DNA of 53,401 bases from an uncultured Prevotellaceae bacterium (GCA_947169245.1 CAMVPA010000024.1:1-53401); one strand, 5' to 3'. Counted from the first letter of the stretch, positions 31,577 through 40,331 are shown. Numbers and translations: made by a program. Notes: generated from the letters alone by a model not told the origin.

Positions 31577-32704
31577 ATGACGACACTGACTGAAGAGATC
31601 AACGAACTTACCAATCAGTATAATCGTTACATCCACTCGCTGGAGAACAGTTACGACCTGCAGTGCTCATGCATGAACATGAAGCGCTCAAAGCAGCGTG
31701 AACTGAAGCGTGACTACTCGTCGCGCTACGACGCCCTGGCAAAGGAATACATGGAGAAGCGGCGACAAGTCTTCGACGACTACAAGGTGCAGAATCCCGA
31801 GTGGACCAAGTCGCGACGCCTATGGGGCTGGATTTTTGCCATCGGCTCCATGCTGGCCGTCGTCTGCTGTGGCGCCTCGCTGCCTGCCGACGAGACGCCC
31901 GCCCAGAATGTATCGACGCTGACGGCCAACACCGAGACCGTCTACTGGAACGCCGAGAACATTCCCATCCCTTACCTGCAGGACTCCACACAGTATGTGT
32001 CGAACCCCGACCACGTCCTGACGCAGAACGCTGTCGACACCATCAACTACTACATGAAGCGCGTTGAGCAAGACTTTGACGTACAGTCGGTTATCATTAT
32101 CGTAAACCACATTGAGAACGACGATCCCTTCCGCATGGCGCAGGACGTGGGCAACCGCTACGGCGTTGGCCGCAAAGACCGCGGACTCATGGTTGTCGTG
32201 GGCTATCTGGACCATAAAATCAACATCTCGCCAGGACGTTCGCTGGAGGCCGACCTCACCGACGCCGAGTGTCTGCATCTGCAGCGCCAGTACGTCATTC
32301 CGGGCATGAAAGCCGAGAAGCCCGACAGCGCCATGGTGTATCTGGCCGAGGCCATCTACAACCACCTGAAGGGCAAGGAACTGCCGCAGATGTCGTCGCT
32401 GCTCGACAGCAACAACGAGAACGACGCCATCTTCACCAGCATCGGACTGACAACCTGCTTCCTCATCGTGTGGTTCATCTTCTTCACCTATAAGAACAAG
32501 AAATACCAGTGGGTGAAGAGTGCCGGCCTGTTGGGTCTTGCTGCCAATCCGTTCTACGAGGCAGTAGCCGTCAGTAGCGGTACTGGCTTTGGCGGAGGCG
32601 GCTTCAGAGGCGGCGGAAGCTTTGGCGGCGGAGGCGGAGGCTTCGGCGGTGGCAGCTTTGGTGGAGGCAGCTTCGGCGGAGGAGGAGCCACGTCGAGCTG
32701 GTGA
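31577..32704 (+). CDS. TPM domain membrane protein with N-terminal coiled coil and Gly-rich tail
   Basis: 375 residues. The N-terminus is not a signal peptide but a charged, probably coiled-coil stretch of about 75 residues, then a membrane helix (LWGWIFAIGSMLAVVCCGA). The TPM domain covers about 140-265 (LTQNAVDTINYYMKRVEQDF; NRYGVGRKDRGLMVVVGYLD). A second helix (IGLTTCFLIVWFIFFTY) and a Gly/Phe/Ser-rich tail (repeats of GGGSFGG) end the protein. TPM proteins are often paired with LemA, which follows here 51 bases later. Role in Bacteroidetes unknown. Confidence 0.85.
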   Translation: MTTLTEEINELTNQYNRYIHSLENSYDLQCSCMNMKRSKQRELKRDYSSRYDALAKEYMEKRRQVFDDYKVQNPEWTKSRRLWGWIFAIGSMLAVVCCGASLPADETPAQNVSTLTANTETVYWNAENIPIPYLQDSTQYVSNPDHVLTQNAVDTINYYMKRVEQDFDVQSVIIIVNHIENDDPFRMAQDVGNRYGVGRKDRGLMVVVGYLDHKINISPGRSLEADLTDAECLHLQRQYVIPGMKAEKPDSAMVYLAEAIYNHLKGKELPQMSSLLDSNNENDAIFTSIGLTTCFLIVWFIFFTYKNKKYQWVKSAGLLGLAANPFYEAVAVSSGTGFGGGGFRGGGSFGGGGGGFGGGSFGGGSFGGGGATSSW

Positions 32705-32745
32705 GAATCATGAGAAATGAGAAATGAGAAATGATAATATAAAAA
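32705..32745. repeat. AT-rich heptamer spacer
   Basis: Repeated GAGAAAT units (three clear copies) between the TPM and LemA genes; no promoter motif seen. Confidence 0.65.
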
Positions 32746-32755
32746 CCAGAAGATT

Positions 32756-33343
32756 ATGAAGATTTCAAAAGGAACCATCGGAATTATCGCAGCTGTCGTC
32801 ATCATCGGCGCATGGGCTGCAAGTGCTTACAACTCAATGGTCGGCGAACAGGAGAAAGCCACCACCGCTCTGGCCAACGTGCAGTCGGCCTACCAGCGTC
32901 GTGCCGACCTCATCCCCAATCTGGTGGAGGTGGTGAAAGGCTATGCCGCACATGAGAAGGGTACCTTCGAGGCTGTGGTCAACGCCCGCGCCAAGGCAAC
33001 CCAGATAACGCTCGACCCCACAAACCTGACGCCCGAGAAGCTGAAGGAGTACCAGCAGGCTCAGGGCGAACTCGGCTCGGCACTGGGAAGACTCATCGCC
33101 GTGCAGGAGAACTATCCCGACCTGAAGGCCAACGAGAACTTCAAGGACCTGCAGGTGCAGCTCGAGGGAACGGAGAACCGCATCAACGAAGCCCGCAACA
33201 CCTTCAACAAAGTAGTGCAGGAGTACAACGTCGTCATCCGCTCGTTCCCCAAGAACCTGCTGGCCGGCATCTTCGGCTTCAATAAGATGGATAAGTTCGA
33301 GGCTGACGCCGACGCACAGAAAGCACCGAAAGTGTCATTCTAA
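32756..33343 (+). CDS. lemA: LemA family protein
   Basis: 195 residues. An N-terminal membrane anchor (IGIIAAVVIIGAWAASAYNS) is followed by the helical LemA domain: QSAYQRRADLIPNLVEVVKG, EGTENRINEARNTFNKVVQE and YNVVIRSFPKNLLAGIFGF. The family is widespread and membrane-associated, of uncertain function, and usually next to TPM-domain genes as here. Confidence 0.93.
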   Translation: MKISKGTIGIIAAVVIIGAWAASAYNSMVGEQEKATTALANVQSAYQRRADLIPNLVEVVKGYAAHEKGTFEAVVNARAKATQITLDPTNLTPEKLKEYQQAQGELGSALGRLIAVQENYPDLKANENFKDLQVQLEGTENRINEARNTFNKVVQEYNVVIRSFPKNLLAGIFGFNKMDKFEADADAQKAPKVSF

Positions 33344-33377
33344 TGGACAACTGATAATTGATAATTGACAATCGAGA
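33344..33377. repeat. AT-rich heptamer spacer
   Basis: Units TGATAAT, TGATAAT, TGACAAT, CGAGAAT between lemA and purM. Confidence 0.6.
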
Positions 33378-34568
33378 ATGAGTGACAACCGTTACATGCA
33401 GCGTGGCGTCAGTGCCGCCAAGGAGGACGTCCATGCTGCTATCAAGAACATCGACAAAGGCCTCTATCCGCAGGCTTTCTGCAAGATCATCCCCGACATC
33501 CTGGGCGGCGACCCGGAGTACTGTAACATCATGCACGCCGACGGCGCCGGTACCAAGTCGAGCCTGGCCTACATGTACTGGAAGGAGACGGGCGACCTCA
33601 GCGTCTGGAAAGGCATTGCACAGGATGCCATCGTCATGAACACCGACGACCTGCTGTGCGTGGGCGCCGTCGACAACATCCTGGTATCCAGCACCATTGG
33701 GCGCAACAAGATGCTCGTGCCAGGCGAGGTCATCTCGGCCATCATCAACGGCACCGACGAACTGCTCGCCGAACTACGCGAGATGGGCATCGGCATCTGG
33801 CCTACAGGTGGCGAGACTGCCGACGTAGGCGACCTCGTGCGCACGATTATCGTAGATAGCACGGTGACCTGCCGCATGCGCCGCGCCGATGTCATCGACA
33901 ATGCCAACATCCGGCCGGGCGACGTCATCGTAGGCCTCTCGTCTACGGGTCAGGCCACCTATGAACAGCGCTACAACGGCGGCATGGGCTCCAACGGACT
34001 CACCTCAGCACGCCACGATGTCTTCGCCAAGTATCTGGCCGAGCGCTATCCTGAGAGCTACGACCACGCCGTACCCGATGAGCTGGTCTACTCAGGGAAG
34101 TACCGTCTGACCGACGCCGTACCCTATGCTGCGACAGAATCGCAGCAAACAGTACTGCCCGATATGGGCCAGCTCGTCCTCTCCCCTACCCGTACCTATG
34201 CCCCTGTCATCAAGCGCCTGCTCGACGAGCTGCGCCCCGAGATTCACGGTATGGTACACTGCACAGGCGGCGCCCAAACCAAGGTGCTCCACTTCGTGGG
34301 CGATAACTGCCGCGTGGTGAAGGACAACATGTTCCCAGTGCCGACGCTGTTCCGCGCCATCCACGAGTGCTCAGGTACCGACTGGCGCGAGATGTACCAG
34401 GTGTTCAACATGGGTCACCGCATGGAAATCTACGTTCGCCCGGAGATTGCCGACCAGGTCATTGCCGTCTCGAAGTCCTTCAACATCGATGCACAGATTG
34501 TAGGCCATATCAAGGAAGGCCCGCGCTCACTGACCATCAAGTCGGAGTTCGGAACATTCGACTATTAA
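33378..34568 (+). CDS. purM: phosphoribosylformylglycinamidine cyclo-ligase (AIR synthase)
   Basis: 396 residues, the longer Bacteroidetes form. It closes the imidazole ring in purine synthesis using ATP. Family features are MHADGAGTKSSLAYMYWKET (glycine-rich substrate and ATP region), AIVMNTDDLLCVGAVDNILV, GIWPTGGETADVGDLVRTII and GDVIVGLSSTGQAT. The C-terminal domain has HCTGGAQTKVLHFVG and YQVFNMGHRMEIYV. Same direction as purC, 3.4 kb apart. Confidence 0.92.
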   Translation: MSDNRYMQRGVSAAKEDVHAAIKNIDKGLYPQAFCKIIPDILGGDPEYCNIMHADGAGTKSSLAYMYWKETGDLSVWKGIAQDAIVMNTDDLLCVGAVDNILVSSTIGRNKMLVPGEVISAIINGTDELLAELREMGIGIWPTGGETADVGDLVRTIIVDSTVTCRMRRADVIDNANIRPGDVIVGLSSTGQATYEQRYNGGMGSNGLTSARHDVFAKYLAERYPESYDHAVPDELVYSGKYRLTDAVPYAATESQQTVLPDMGQLVLSPTRTYAPVIKRLLDELRPEIHGMVHCTGGAQTKVLHFVGDNCRVVKDNMFPVPTLFRAIHECSGTDWREMYQVFNMGHRMEIYVRPEIADQVIAVSKSFNIDAQIVGHIKEGPRSLTIKSEFGTFDY

Positions 34569-34586
34569 GCATCAAACATTAGAACT

Positions 34587-35297
34587 ATGGAGTCTTTGGA
34601 TCACTATCTCGACGAGATAGGCCGTGAGCAGCTACTGACGGCCGAACAGGAGCGCAAGCTATCGGAGCGCATCAAGGCGGGCGACAGCCGTGCGCTGCAA
34701 CAGCTGGTCGAGGCCAATCTCCGCTTTGTGGTGAAGATAGCCACGCAGTATCGCGGACGAGGACTGGCACTCGACGACCTCATCAGCGAGGGTAACATCG
34801 GGCTGATGAAAGCCGCTACGAAGTTCGACGCCTCTCACGGCACGCCTTTCGTCAACTATGCTGTGATTCAGATTCGCCAAGCCATTGAGCGCGCCATCGA
34901 CAAGGAGACCGGACGGTCAGGCAGCAAAGAGACTGGCCGTCCGACAGCCGGCAGTCCGTCGCGCCGCCCGTTGTCTGTCGACGCCCCCATGAACGGCCGC
35001 ACCAACATGAGCCTGCTCTCGGTGCTCGTCAACCCCAACTCGCCGACGGCTGACGGCCGCGTCTACTCCGAGGCTGTCGAGAACGCCATTGAGTTTGCGC
35101 TACTGTCGCTGACCGAGCGCGAACGCCGCGTCGTGGGTGCCTTCTTCGGGCTTGACCGCGAGCACGAGACGCTGGCCGAGATTGCCGAGGACATGGAGCT
35201 GAAGCGTGAGCGTGTGCGACAGATACGCAACCGAGCCATCCGCCGCCTGCGCAAGACGTACAAGCACAAGCTGGCAGAGCTCAAAGGAAAAGAATAA
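34587..35297 (+). CDS. sigma-70 family factor without a recognisable region 3
   Basis: 236 residues. Region 1.2 and 2 are clear: LDHYLDEIGREQLLTAEQER, VEANLRFVVKIATQYRGRGL and LDDLISEGNIGLMKAATKFD. In region 2.3/2.4 the usual YAVWWIRQSI reads YAVIQIRQAI, so the promoter-melting aromatic pair is missing. The part where region 3 should be is a short Gly/Ser/Pro-rich stretch (DKETGRSGSKETGRPTAG). Region 4 is intact (LSLTERERRVVGAFFGLDRE; LAEIAEDMELKRERVRQIRN). It is probably an alternative group 2-like factor, not the housekeeping RpoD. It lies 18 bases after purM. Confidence 0.88.
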   Translation: MESLDHYLDEIGREQLLTAEQERKLSERIKAGDSRALQQLVEANLRFVVKIATQYRGRGLALDDLISEGNIGLMKAATKFDASHGTPFVNYAVIQIRQAIERAIDKETGRSGSKETGRPTAGSPSRRPLSVDAPMNGRTNMSLLSVLVNPNSPTADGRVYSEAVENAIEFALLSLTERERRVVGAFFGLDREHETLAEIAEDMELKRERVRQIRNRAIRRLRKTYKHKLAELKGKE

Positions 35298-35309
35298 AAG
35301 AAGAAACAA

Positions 35310-35702
35310 ATGAAGAACAGACATATCATTGCCCTGTTGGCTGGTGTAACGATGCTGGCAGGCTGTCAGGAGTCGCTCAGCGAGAAGTGTGCCCGCGAGT
35401 GCCGCTTATATACGCAGAAGAACTGTCCCGCACAGATTGACAACCACACCATACTCGACAGCATGACATTCGAGGCAGAGAGCAATACCATTCATTACTA
35501 TTATACGCTTACGGGCGTCGCCGACAGTGTAGGACTGCTGACGCGTGAGACCGTGCGTAATGCCCTGAAAGAACAGATACGCAACACCACGATGTTGCAA
35601 GCCTATAAAGAGGAAGGCTACAACTTTGCCTATACCTACCACTCCCAGCGACGTCCGCAGCTGGTACTCATCGACGAGACAATGACACCGAAGGACTATT
35701 AA
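35310..35702 (+). CDS. small lipoprotein of unknown function
   Basis: 130 residues with a lipoprotein signal (IIALLAGVTMLAGC, Cys at about residue 19). The mature part is small and mixed alpha/beta (TFEAESNTIHYYYTLTG; RPQLVLIDETMTPKDY), with three further cysteines near the N-terminus (CARECRLYTQKNC). I recognise no family. It starts 12 bases after the sigma factor gene and converges with ettA across an 8-base gap in which no terminator fits. Confidence 0.7.
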   Translation: MKNRHIIALLAGVTMLAGCQESLSEKCARECRLYTQKNCPAQIDNHTILDSMTFEAESNTIHYYYTLTGVADSVGLLTRETVRNALKEQIRNTTMLQAYKEEGYNFAYTYHSQRRPQLVLIDETMTPKDY

Positions 35703-35710
35703 ACTTCCTA

Positions 35711-37441
35711 TTACTCCTCCATCAGTTTCCTGTACCGTGCGCGCTTCGGCTCGTCAAGTCCGAGACGCTGGGCCTTGTTGGCCTCATACTCCGAATAGTT
35801 ACCCTCAAAGTAGAAGACATTGCCCTCTCCCGTCCCCGACGTTCCGTTGCCTGCACCCTGACCTTCAAACGCGAGGATATGGGTACAGATACGGTCGAGG
35901 AACCAACGGTCGTGGCTGATGATGACGGCACAGCCTGCGAAGGCTTCAAGGCCTTCCTCCAGGGCGCGTAACGTGTTGACATCTATATCATTAGTAGGCT
36001 CGTCTAAAAGTAACACATTACCCTCCTGCTTCAGGGCTATGGCCAGATGCAGGCGGTTACGCTCACCACCGGAGAGCACAGCGCACTTCTTCTCTTGGTC
36101 GGCACCGTTGAAGTTGAAGCGGCTCAGGTAGCCACGCACATTGACGTCCTTACCCCCCATGCGGATGGTCTCGTTGCCCTGGCTGACCACCTGATAGACG
36201 GTCTTGTCGGGGTCTATGTCCTTGTGCTGCTGGTCAACGTAGGAGAGCTTAACCGTCTCGCCCACCGAGAAGGAGCCTGCATCGGGCTGCTCCATGCCCA
36301 TAATGAGGCGGAAGAGCGTGGTCTTACCGGCACCGTTGGGACCAATGACACCCACAATACCATTTGGCGGCAGCACGAAGTTCAGGTCCTTGAACAGTTC
36401 CTTCTCCGGATAGGACTTCGCCACGTGCTCGGCCTCGATGACCTTGTTGCCCAGGCGCGGGCCGTTGGGGATGAATATCTCCAACTTCTCCTCCTTCTGC
36501 TTCTGCTCCTCGTTCAACATCTTGTCGTAGGAGTTCAGACGGGCCTTGCCCTTGGCGTGGCGGGCCTTCGGTGCCATACGTACCCACTCGAGCTCGCGCT
36601 CCAGCGTCTTACGGCGCTTCGAGGCGGTCTTCTCCTCCAGTGCCAGACGCTGCGACTTCTGCTCCAGCCACGAGGAGTAGTTGCCCTTCCAGGGAATACC
36701 CTCGCCGCGGTCGAGCTCCAGAATCCACTCCGCCACGTCGTCGAGGAAGTAGCGGTCGTGGGTGACGGCGATGACCGTTCCCTCGTACTGCTGCAGGTGC
36801 TGCTCCAACCAGTCAATGGACTCAGCGTCGAGATGGTTGGTAGGCTCATCAAGCAGCAGCACGTCGGGCTTCTGCAACAGCAGGCGACACAGGGCCACGC
36901 GACGGCGCTCACCGCCCGAGAGGTTCTTCACTGACCAGTCGCCGGGAGGACAGTTCAGTGCCGCCATGGCGCGGTCGAGCTTCGAGTCCATGTTCCACGC
37001 ATCGGTAGCGTCGATAATGTCCTGCAGCTCAGCCTGACGCTGCATCAGCTTGTCCATCTTATCGGGGTCCTCATAGTACTCCGGCAGTCCGAACTTCACG
37101 TTGATGTCGTCGTACTCGGCCAGCGCATCATAGACGTGCTGCACGCCCTCCATGACGTTCTCCTTAACAGTCTTCCCCTCGTTCAGCGGCGGGTCTTGCG
37201 GCAGATAGCCCACGGAGTAGCCCGGACTCCACACCACCTGTCCCTGGAACTGCTCGTCCAGTCCGGCAATAATCTTCATGAGCGTCGACTTACCAGCGCC
37301 ATTCAGACCGATGATGCCAATCTTCGCCCCATAGAAGAACGAGAGATAGATATTCTTGAGTACCTGCTTCTGGTTCTGCTGGATGGTCTTGCTGACGCCG
37401 ACCATCGAGAAAATCACTTTCTTGTCGTCTACTGTTGCCAT
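35711..37441 (-). CDS. ettA: ABC-F ATPase, energy-dependent translational throttle EttA
   Basis: 576 residues with two ABC cassettes and no membrane part. Cassette 1: IGLNGAGKSTLMKIIAGL, NLSGGERRRVALCRLLLQKP and LLLDEPTNHLDAESIDWLEQ. Cassette 2: GVIGPNGAGKTTLFRLIMGM, VLSGGERNRLHLAIALKQEG and LLLDEPTNDIDVNTLRALEE. The linker is rich in charged residues (KARHAKGKARLNSYDKML). EttA binds the ribosomal E site and couples translation to the ATP/ADP ratio. A short Gly/Thr-rich insert (GQGAGNGTSGTGEGN) sits near the C-terminus. It lies 10 bases after deoD. Confidence 0.92.
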   Translation of the reverse strand: MATVDDKKVIFSMVGVSKTIQQNQKQVLKNIYLSFFYGAKIGIIGLNGAGKSTLMKIIAGLDEQFQGQVVWSPGYSVGYLPQDPPLNEGKTVKENVMEGVQHVYDALAEYDDINVKFGLPEYYEDPDKMDKLMQRQAELQDIIDATDAWNMDSKLDRAMAALNCPPGDWSVKNLSGGERRRVALCRLLLQKPDVLLLDEPTNHLDAESIDWLEQHLQQYEGTVIAVTHDRYFLDDVAEWILELDRGEGIPWKGNYSSWLEQKSQRLALEEKTASKRRKTLERELEWVRMAPKARHAKGKARLNSYDKMLNEEQKQKEEKLEIFIPNGPRLGNKVIEAEHVAKSYPEKELFKDLNFVLPPNGIVGVIGPNGAGKTTLFRLIMGMEQPDAGSFSVGETVKLSYVDQQHKDIDPDKTVYQVVSQGNETIRMGGKDVNVRGYLSRFNFNGADQEKKCAVLSGGERNRLHLAIALKQEGNVLLLDEPTNDIDVNTLRALEEGLEAFAGCAVIISHDRWFLDRICTHILAFEGQGAGNGTSGTGEGNVFYFEGNYSEYEANKAQRLGLDEPKRARYRKLMEE

Positions 37442-37451
37442 TGCCTGTTCG

Positions 37452-38159
37452 TTAGATGAGTGAGAAGGCTACGTCCATCATGTGTGTGAAGGTGGTCTGA
37501 CGCTCTTCGGCAGTAGTAACCTCTCCCGTCAGGATGTGGTCTGACACGGTCAGGATAACCAGTGCACGCTTACCGGCGCGGGCGGCGTTCATGTAGAGAG
37601 CAGATGCTTCCATCTCGACGGCCAGCACACCCATCGACATCCATTTGTCGTTATGGGCGTTCTCAGAATAGAACGTGTCCGACGACAGCACATTGCCCAC
37701 CTTATAGTTGTAGCCAAACTTCTCGCAGGCCTCCACGGCACCGCGCACCAGACTGAAGTCGGCTATCGGCGCAAACGTGCCTGGCAGTTCGTACTGGCAA
37801 CCGTAGTTGGAATTGGTGCAAGCACCCTGAGCCACCACGAGGTCGCCCACGTGCAGGTCCATATTAATGGAGCCGGCAGAGCCCACGCGGATAATGGTCT
37901 TCACATCGTAGAAGTTGTAAAGCTCGTAAGTGTAGATGCCGATGGACGGTATGCCCATGCCATGACCCATCACGCTGACACGTTTGCCCTGATGGGTGCC
38001 TGTGAAGCCGAGCATGCCTCGGACATTATTGAACTGCACTGGATTCTCCAGGAATTTCTCTGCCATGAACTTAGCGCGCAAGGGGTCGCCTGCCATGATA
38101 ACAGTCTCGGCGATTTCGCCTAACTGTGCCCCGATGTGAGGAGTTGGAGTCTTAGCCAT
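37452..38159 (-). CDS. deoD: purine-nucleoside phosphorylase, DeoD type
   Basis: 235 residues from the ATG at 38159. It splits purine (deoxy)nucleosides with phosphate to base and sugar-1-phosphate. It begins TPHIGAQLGEIAETVIMAGD with the phosphate-binding GDPLRAKF. Other marks are VMGHGMGIPSIGIYTYELY, IRVGSAGSINMDLHVGD, the substrate Glu in LAVEMEASALYMNAA and ILTVSDHIL. The frame is open to 38204 but that start would lie inside the terminator hairpin. No consensus promoter is seen directly upstream. Confidence 0.94.
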   Translation of the reverse strand: MAKTPTPHIGAQLGEIAETVIMAGDPLRAKFMAEKFLENPVQFNNVRGMLGFTGTHQGKRVSVMGHGMGIPSIGIYTYELYNFYDVKTIIRVGSAGSINMDLHVGDLVVAQGACTNSNYGCQYELPGTFAPIADFSLVRGAVEACEKFGYNYKVGNVLSSDTFYSENAHNDKWMSMGVLAVEMEASALYMNAARAGKRALVILTVSDHILTGEVTTAEERQTTFTHMMDVAFSLI

Positions 38160-38188
38160 AATTGTACGTGTTTTAGTTAGTATTGAAA

Positions 38189-38214
38189 AGAGGAAACCAC
38201 ACATGGTTTCCTCT
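38189..38214 (-). terminator. intrinsic terminator after tRNA-Arg
   Basis: On the minus strand an 11-base perfect stem (AGAGGAAACCA/TGGTTTCCTCT) with a 4-base loop is followed by TTTC, six bases downstream of the mature tRNA 3' end. Confidence 0.75.
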
Positions 38215-38219
38215 TCTTG

Positions 38220-38293
38220 TGATTCCGGCGGGATTCAAACCCACAACCTTCTGATCCGTAGTCAGATGCTCTATTCAGTTGAGCTACGGAACC
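38220..38293 (-). tRNA. tRNA-Arg (anticodon ACG)
   Basis: The minus strand folds into a full cloverleaf. The acceptor stem GGTTCCG/CGGAATC includes one G-T pair. The D arm is GCTCAACTGAATAGAGC, and the anticodon stem TCTGA/TCAGA carries loop CTACGGA with anticodon ACG. The T arm contains GTGGGTTTGAATCCCGC. The discriminator base is A; CCA is not encoded (ACAA follows). The inosine-modified ACG anticodon would read CGU, CGC and CGA codons. Confidence 0.96.
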
Positions 38294-38314
38294 TCCGTTC
38301 CTTATTTGCGGTTG

Positions 38315-38346
38315 CAAAGGTACTAACTTTTTGGCAACCCACCAAA
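38315..38346 (-). promoter_or_regulatory. promoter for tRNA-Arg
   Basis: Minus strand TTTG (38343-38346), 20 bases, TACCTTTG (38315-38322), about 20 bases before the tRNA. Confidence 0.88.
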
Positions 38347-38396
38347 CTTTTCGGTAACTTTTTTCAAAAAAAGTATGTTTTTCCCCGTTTTCTTAG

Positions 38397-38404
38397 TAAT
38401 TTTG
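38397..38404 (+). promoter_or_regulatory. -7 element for the GH25 lipoprotein gene
   Basis: TAATTTTG matches TAnnTTTG 8 bases before the ATG at 38413. No clear TTTG is seen at the -33 position. Confidence 0.6.
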
Positions 38405-38412
38405 CACACCGT

Positions 38413-39774
38413 ATGAAGGCAAAGACGCTCTTTTTCGCGATGACACTGCTGTTTGCGGGGTGCCAGCGACACCTCTCGACCACCCCTCAGACAGCCGACA
38501 ACGACACAACGCTACAGGTGTTTGTGCCGAAGCTGCCACTTGACGATATCGTAACGACAGCCAACAGCAGCATTACAACGGCAGACAGCAGCAGCGCTAC
38601 ACCCGTCGATTCTGCAGACGCCATGCTACAGGCCGAGCTCGACTACTATCTGGAGCGCCACAACGTGCAGGACGAGGGCTACGAGATGGTGGCAGCTTAC
38701 TCGCAGCGCCGCGACACCATGCTCGCGCTGATGCCCACCGAGCCGGCAACACTGCTCGGGATAGGGCGATGGACAAACATCATCCGCCAAGGCACTGTTA
38801 TTGAGTGCGACAGCGCCGATAATATATATATAGGTACGTGCGCGTGCGACACCATCAACAACGGCTTCCGCCTCGACTCCACCAGTGTCTACGCAGGCCA
38901 CTTCAGTAGTGGCATGGCCGACGGCCACGGCTTCAGCCTGAGCGACGGCCGGCTCTACTACGAGGGCCAGTGGCAGCACAACAGCCGTCACGGCTTCGGT
39001 TTCTCCGTAGCGCCCGACAGCCACGTCAGAGTTGGCCAGTGGCAGGACGACCGCTACCTGGGCGAACGCATGCGCTATTCCAGCGAACGCATCTACGGCA
39101 TCGACATTTCACGCTATCAGCACGGCAAGGGGCGCAAGAAGTATCCCATCTACTGGGACCGCCTGCGCATCACCCACCTGGGCAAGAACCAAAAGCACGC
39201 CACCGGGACGGTCGACTACCCCGTGTCGTTCATCTTCATCAAGTCGACCGAGAGCACCCGCATCCACAACCCCTACTACGCCAAAGACTACCAGCAGGCT
39301 CGCCGCCGGGGCATACCCATCGGCGCCTACCACTTCTTCTCCTGTCGCACCAGCGGCGCTGCCCAGGCGCAATACTTCCTGCGCAACACGCAGTTCCGCC
39401 ACGGCGACCTGCCACCCGTTCTCGACATTGAGCCCACACAGCGACAGGTAGCCTCGATAGGGGGCACGGCAACGCTGTTCCGTCAGGTGCGGGCGTGGCT
39501 TAACGCCGTTGAGCGCGCCACCCACGTACGCCCAATACTCTACATCAGCCAGCAGTTCGTGAACCGCTATTTCGGCGAGGCACCCGACCTGAAGCGAAAA
39601 TACCCTGTGTGGATAGCCCGCTACGGTGAGTACAAGCCCGACGTGAAGCTGACCGTCTGGCAGCTGTCGCCCAACGGACGCGTCAACGGCATACACGGCG
39701 AAGTTGACATCAACGTGTTCAACGGCTACAGCGCACAATTTGAAGAGTTCTTGAAAGAAGAGACCATCAAGTAG
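38413..39774 (+). CDS. lipoprotein with MORN-like repeats and a GH25 lysozyme domain
   Basis: 453 residues. The lipoprotein signal is KTLFFAMTLLFAGC (Cys near residue 17). About residues 150-215 hold MORN-like repeats (YAGHFSSGMADGHGFSLSDG; YEGQWQHNSRHGFGF; VGQWQDDRYLGE). From about 220 a GH25 muramidase domain follows: IYGIDISRYQHG (catalytic-face Asp), FIFIKSTEST, IPIGAYHFFS, LPPVLDIEPTQ (catalytic DxE) and GEVDINVFNG. It is predicted to cleave peptidoglycan from the outer membrane. The frame stays open to 38203, but that part crosses the tRNA gene; the ATG at 38413 opens the lipoprotein signal. Confidence 0.88.
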   Translation: MKAKTLFFAMTLLFAGCQRHLSTTPQTADNDTTLQVFVPKLPLDDIVTTANSSITTADSSSATPVDSADAMLQAELDYYLERHNVQDEGYEMVAAYSQRRDTMLALMPTEPATLLGIGRWTNIIRQGTVIECDSADNIYIGTCACDTINNGFRLDSTSVYAGHFSSGMADGHGFSLSDGRLYYEGQWQHNSRHGFGFSVAPDSHVRVGQWQDDRYLGERMRYSSERIYGIDISRYQHGKGRKKYPIYWDRLRITHLGKNQKHATGTVDYPVSFIFIKSTESTRIHNPYYAKDYQQARRRGIPIGAYHFFSCRTSGAAQAQYFLRNTQFRHGDLPPVLDIEPTQRQVASIGGTATLFRQVRAWLNAVERATHVRPILYISQQFVNRYFGEAPDLKRKYPVWIARYGEYKPDVKLTVWQLSPNGRVNGIHGEVDINVFNGYSAQFEEFLKEETIK

Positions 39775-39824
39775 CACATATACAAGCACATATCCGTCAT
39801 ACGCAACAAACACTGACAAAGTCA

Positions 39825-40295
39825 ATGAAAACGTTCCTCATACTGGTGGGCAAGACCACCGACCGCCACTTTCAGGCGGGAATCGACGACTATGTAGGCC
39901 GCATCGCCCACTACATGCCGTTCGAGCTGACCGTCATACCCGAGTTGAAGAACACCAAGAGTCTGACTGAAGACCAGCAGAAGAACGCCGAGGGTGAGCT
40001 GATACTCAAACAGCTGCAACCGTCGGACACCGTCGTACTGCTCGACGAGCGCGGACGCCAGCTACGCAGCGTGGAGTTCGCCCGCTGGTTGGAGCAGAAA
40101 CGCAATACGGCCCGCCGACTGGTCTTCATTATCGGCGGACCGTATGGATTCTCGGAGGCTGTCTACAGGCGGGCTGACGAACAACTGTCACTATCGCCAA
40201 TGACCTTCTCCCACCAAATGATTCGCCTCGTCTTCACCGAGCAGGTCTATCGTGCCTGCACCATCATACGCGGCGAGCCGTATCATCATGAGTAA
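39825..40295 (+). CDS. rlmH: 23S rRNA (pseudouridine1915-N3)-methyltransferase RlmH
   Basis: 156 residues, normal length for this SPOUT methyltransferase. Motifs: MKTFLILVGKTTDRHFQAGI, VVLLDERGRQLRSVEFARWL, the knot region VFIIGGPYGFSEAVYRRAD and the C-terminal LSLSPMTFSHQMIRLVFTEQ. It methylates helix 69 of 23S rRNA. A low-GC inverted repeat (AATGAGAA/TTCTCATT, 40294-40318) follows the stop and might act as a weak terminator. Confidence 0.95.
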   Translation: MKTFLILVGKTTDRHFQAGIDDYVGRIAHYMPFELTVIPELKNTKSLTEDQQKNAEGELILKQLQPSDTVVLLDERGRQLRSVEFARWLEQKRNTARRLVFIIGGPYGFSEAVYRRADEQLSLSPMTFSHQMIRLVFTEQVYRACTIIRGEPYHHE

Positions 40296-40331
40296 TGAGA
40301 AATCATTCTCTTCTCATTTTGTCATGCGCTC

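Noticed and set aside
38160..38204. N-terminal extension of DeoD
   Set aside because: The extra codons fall in the tRNA terminator hairpin.
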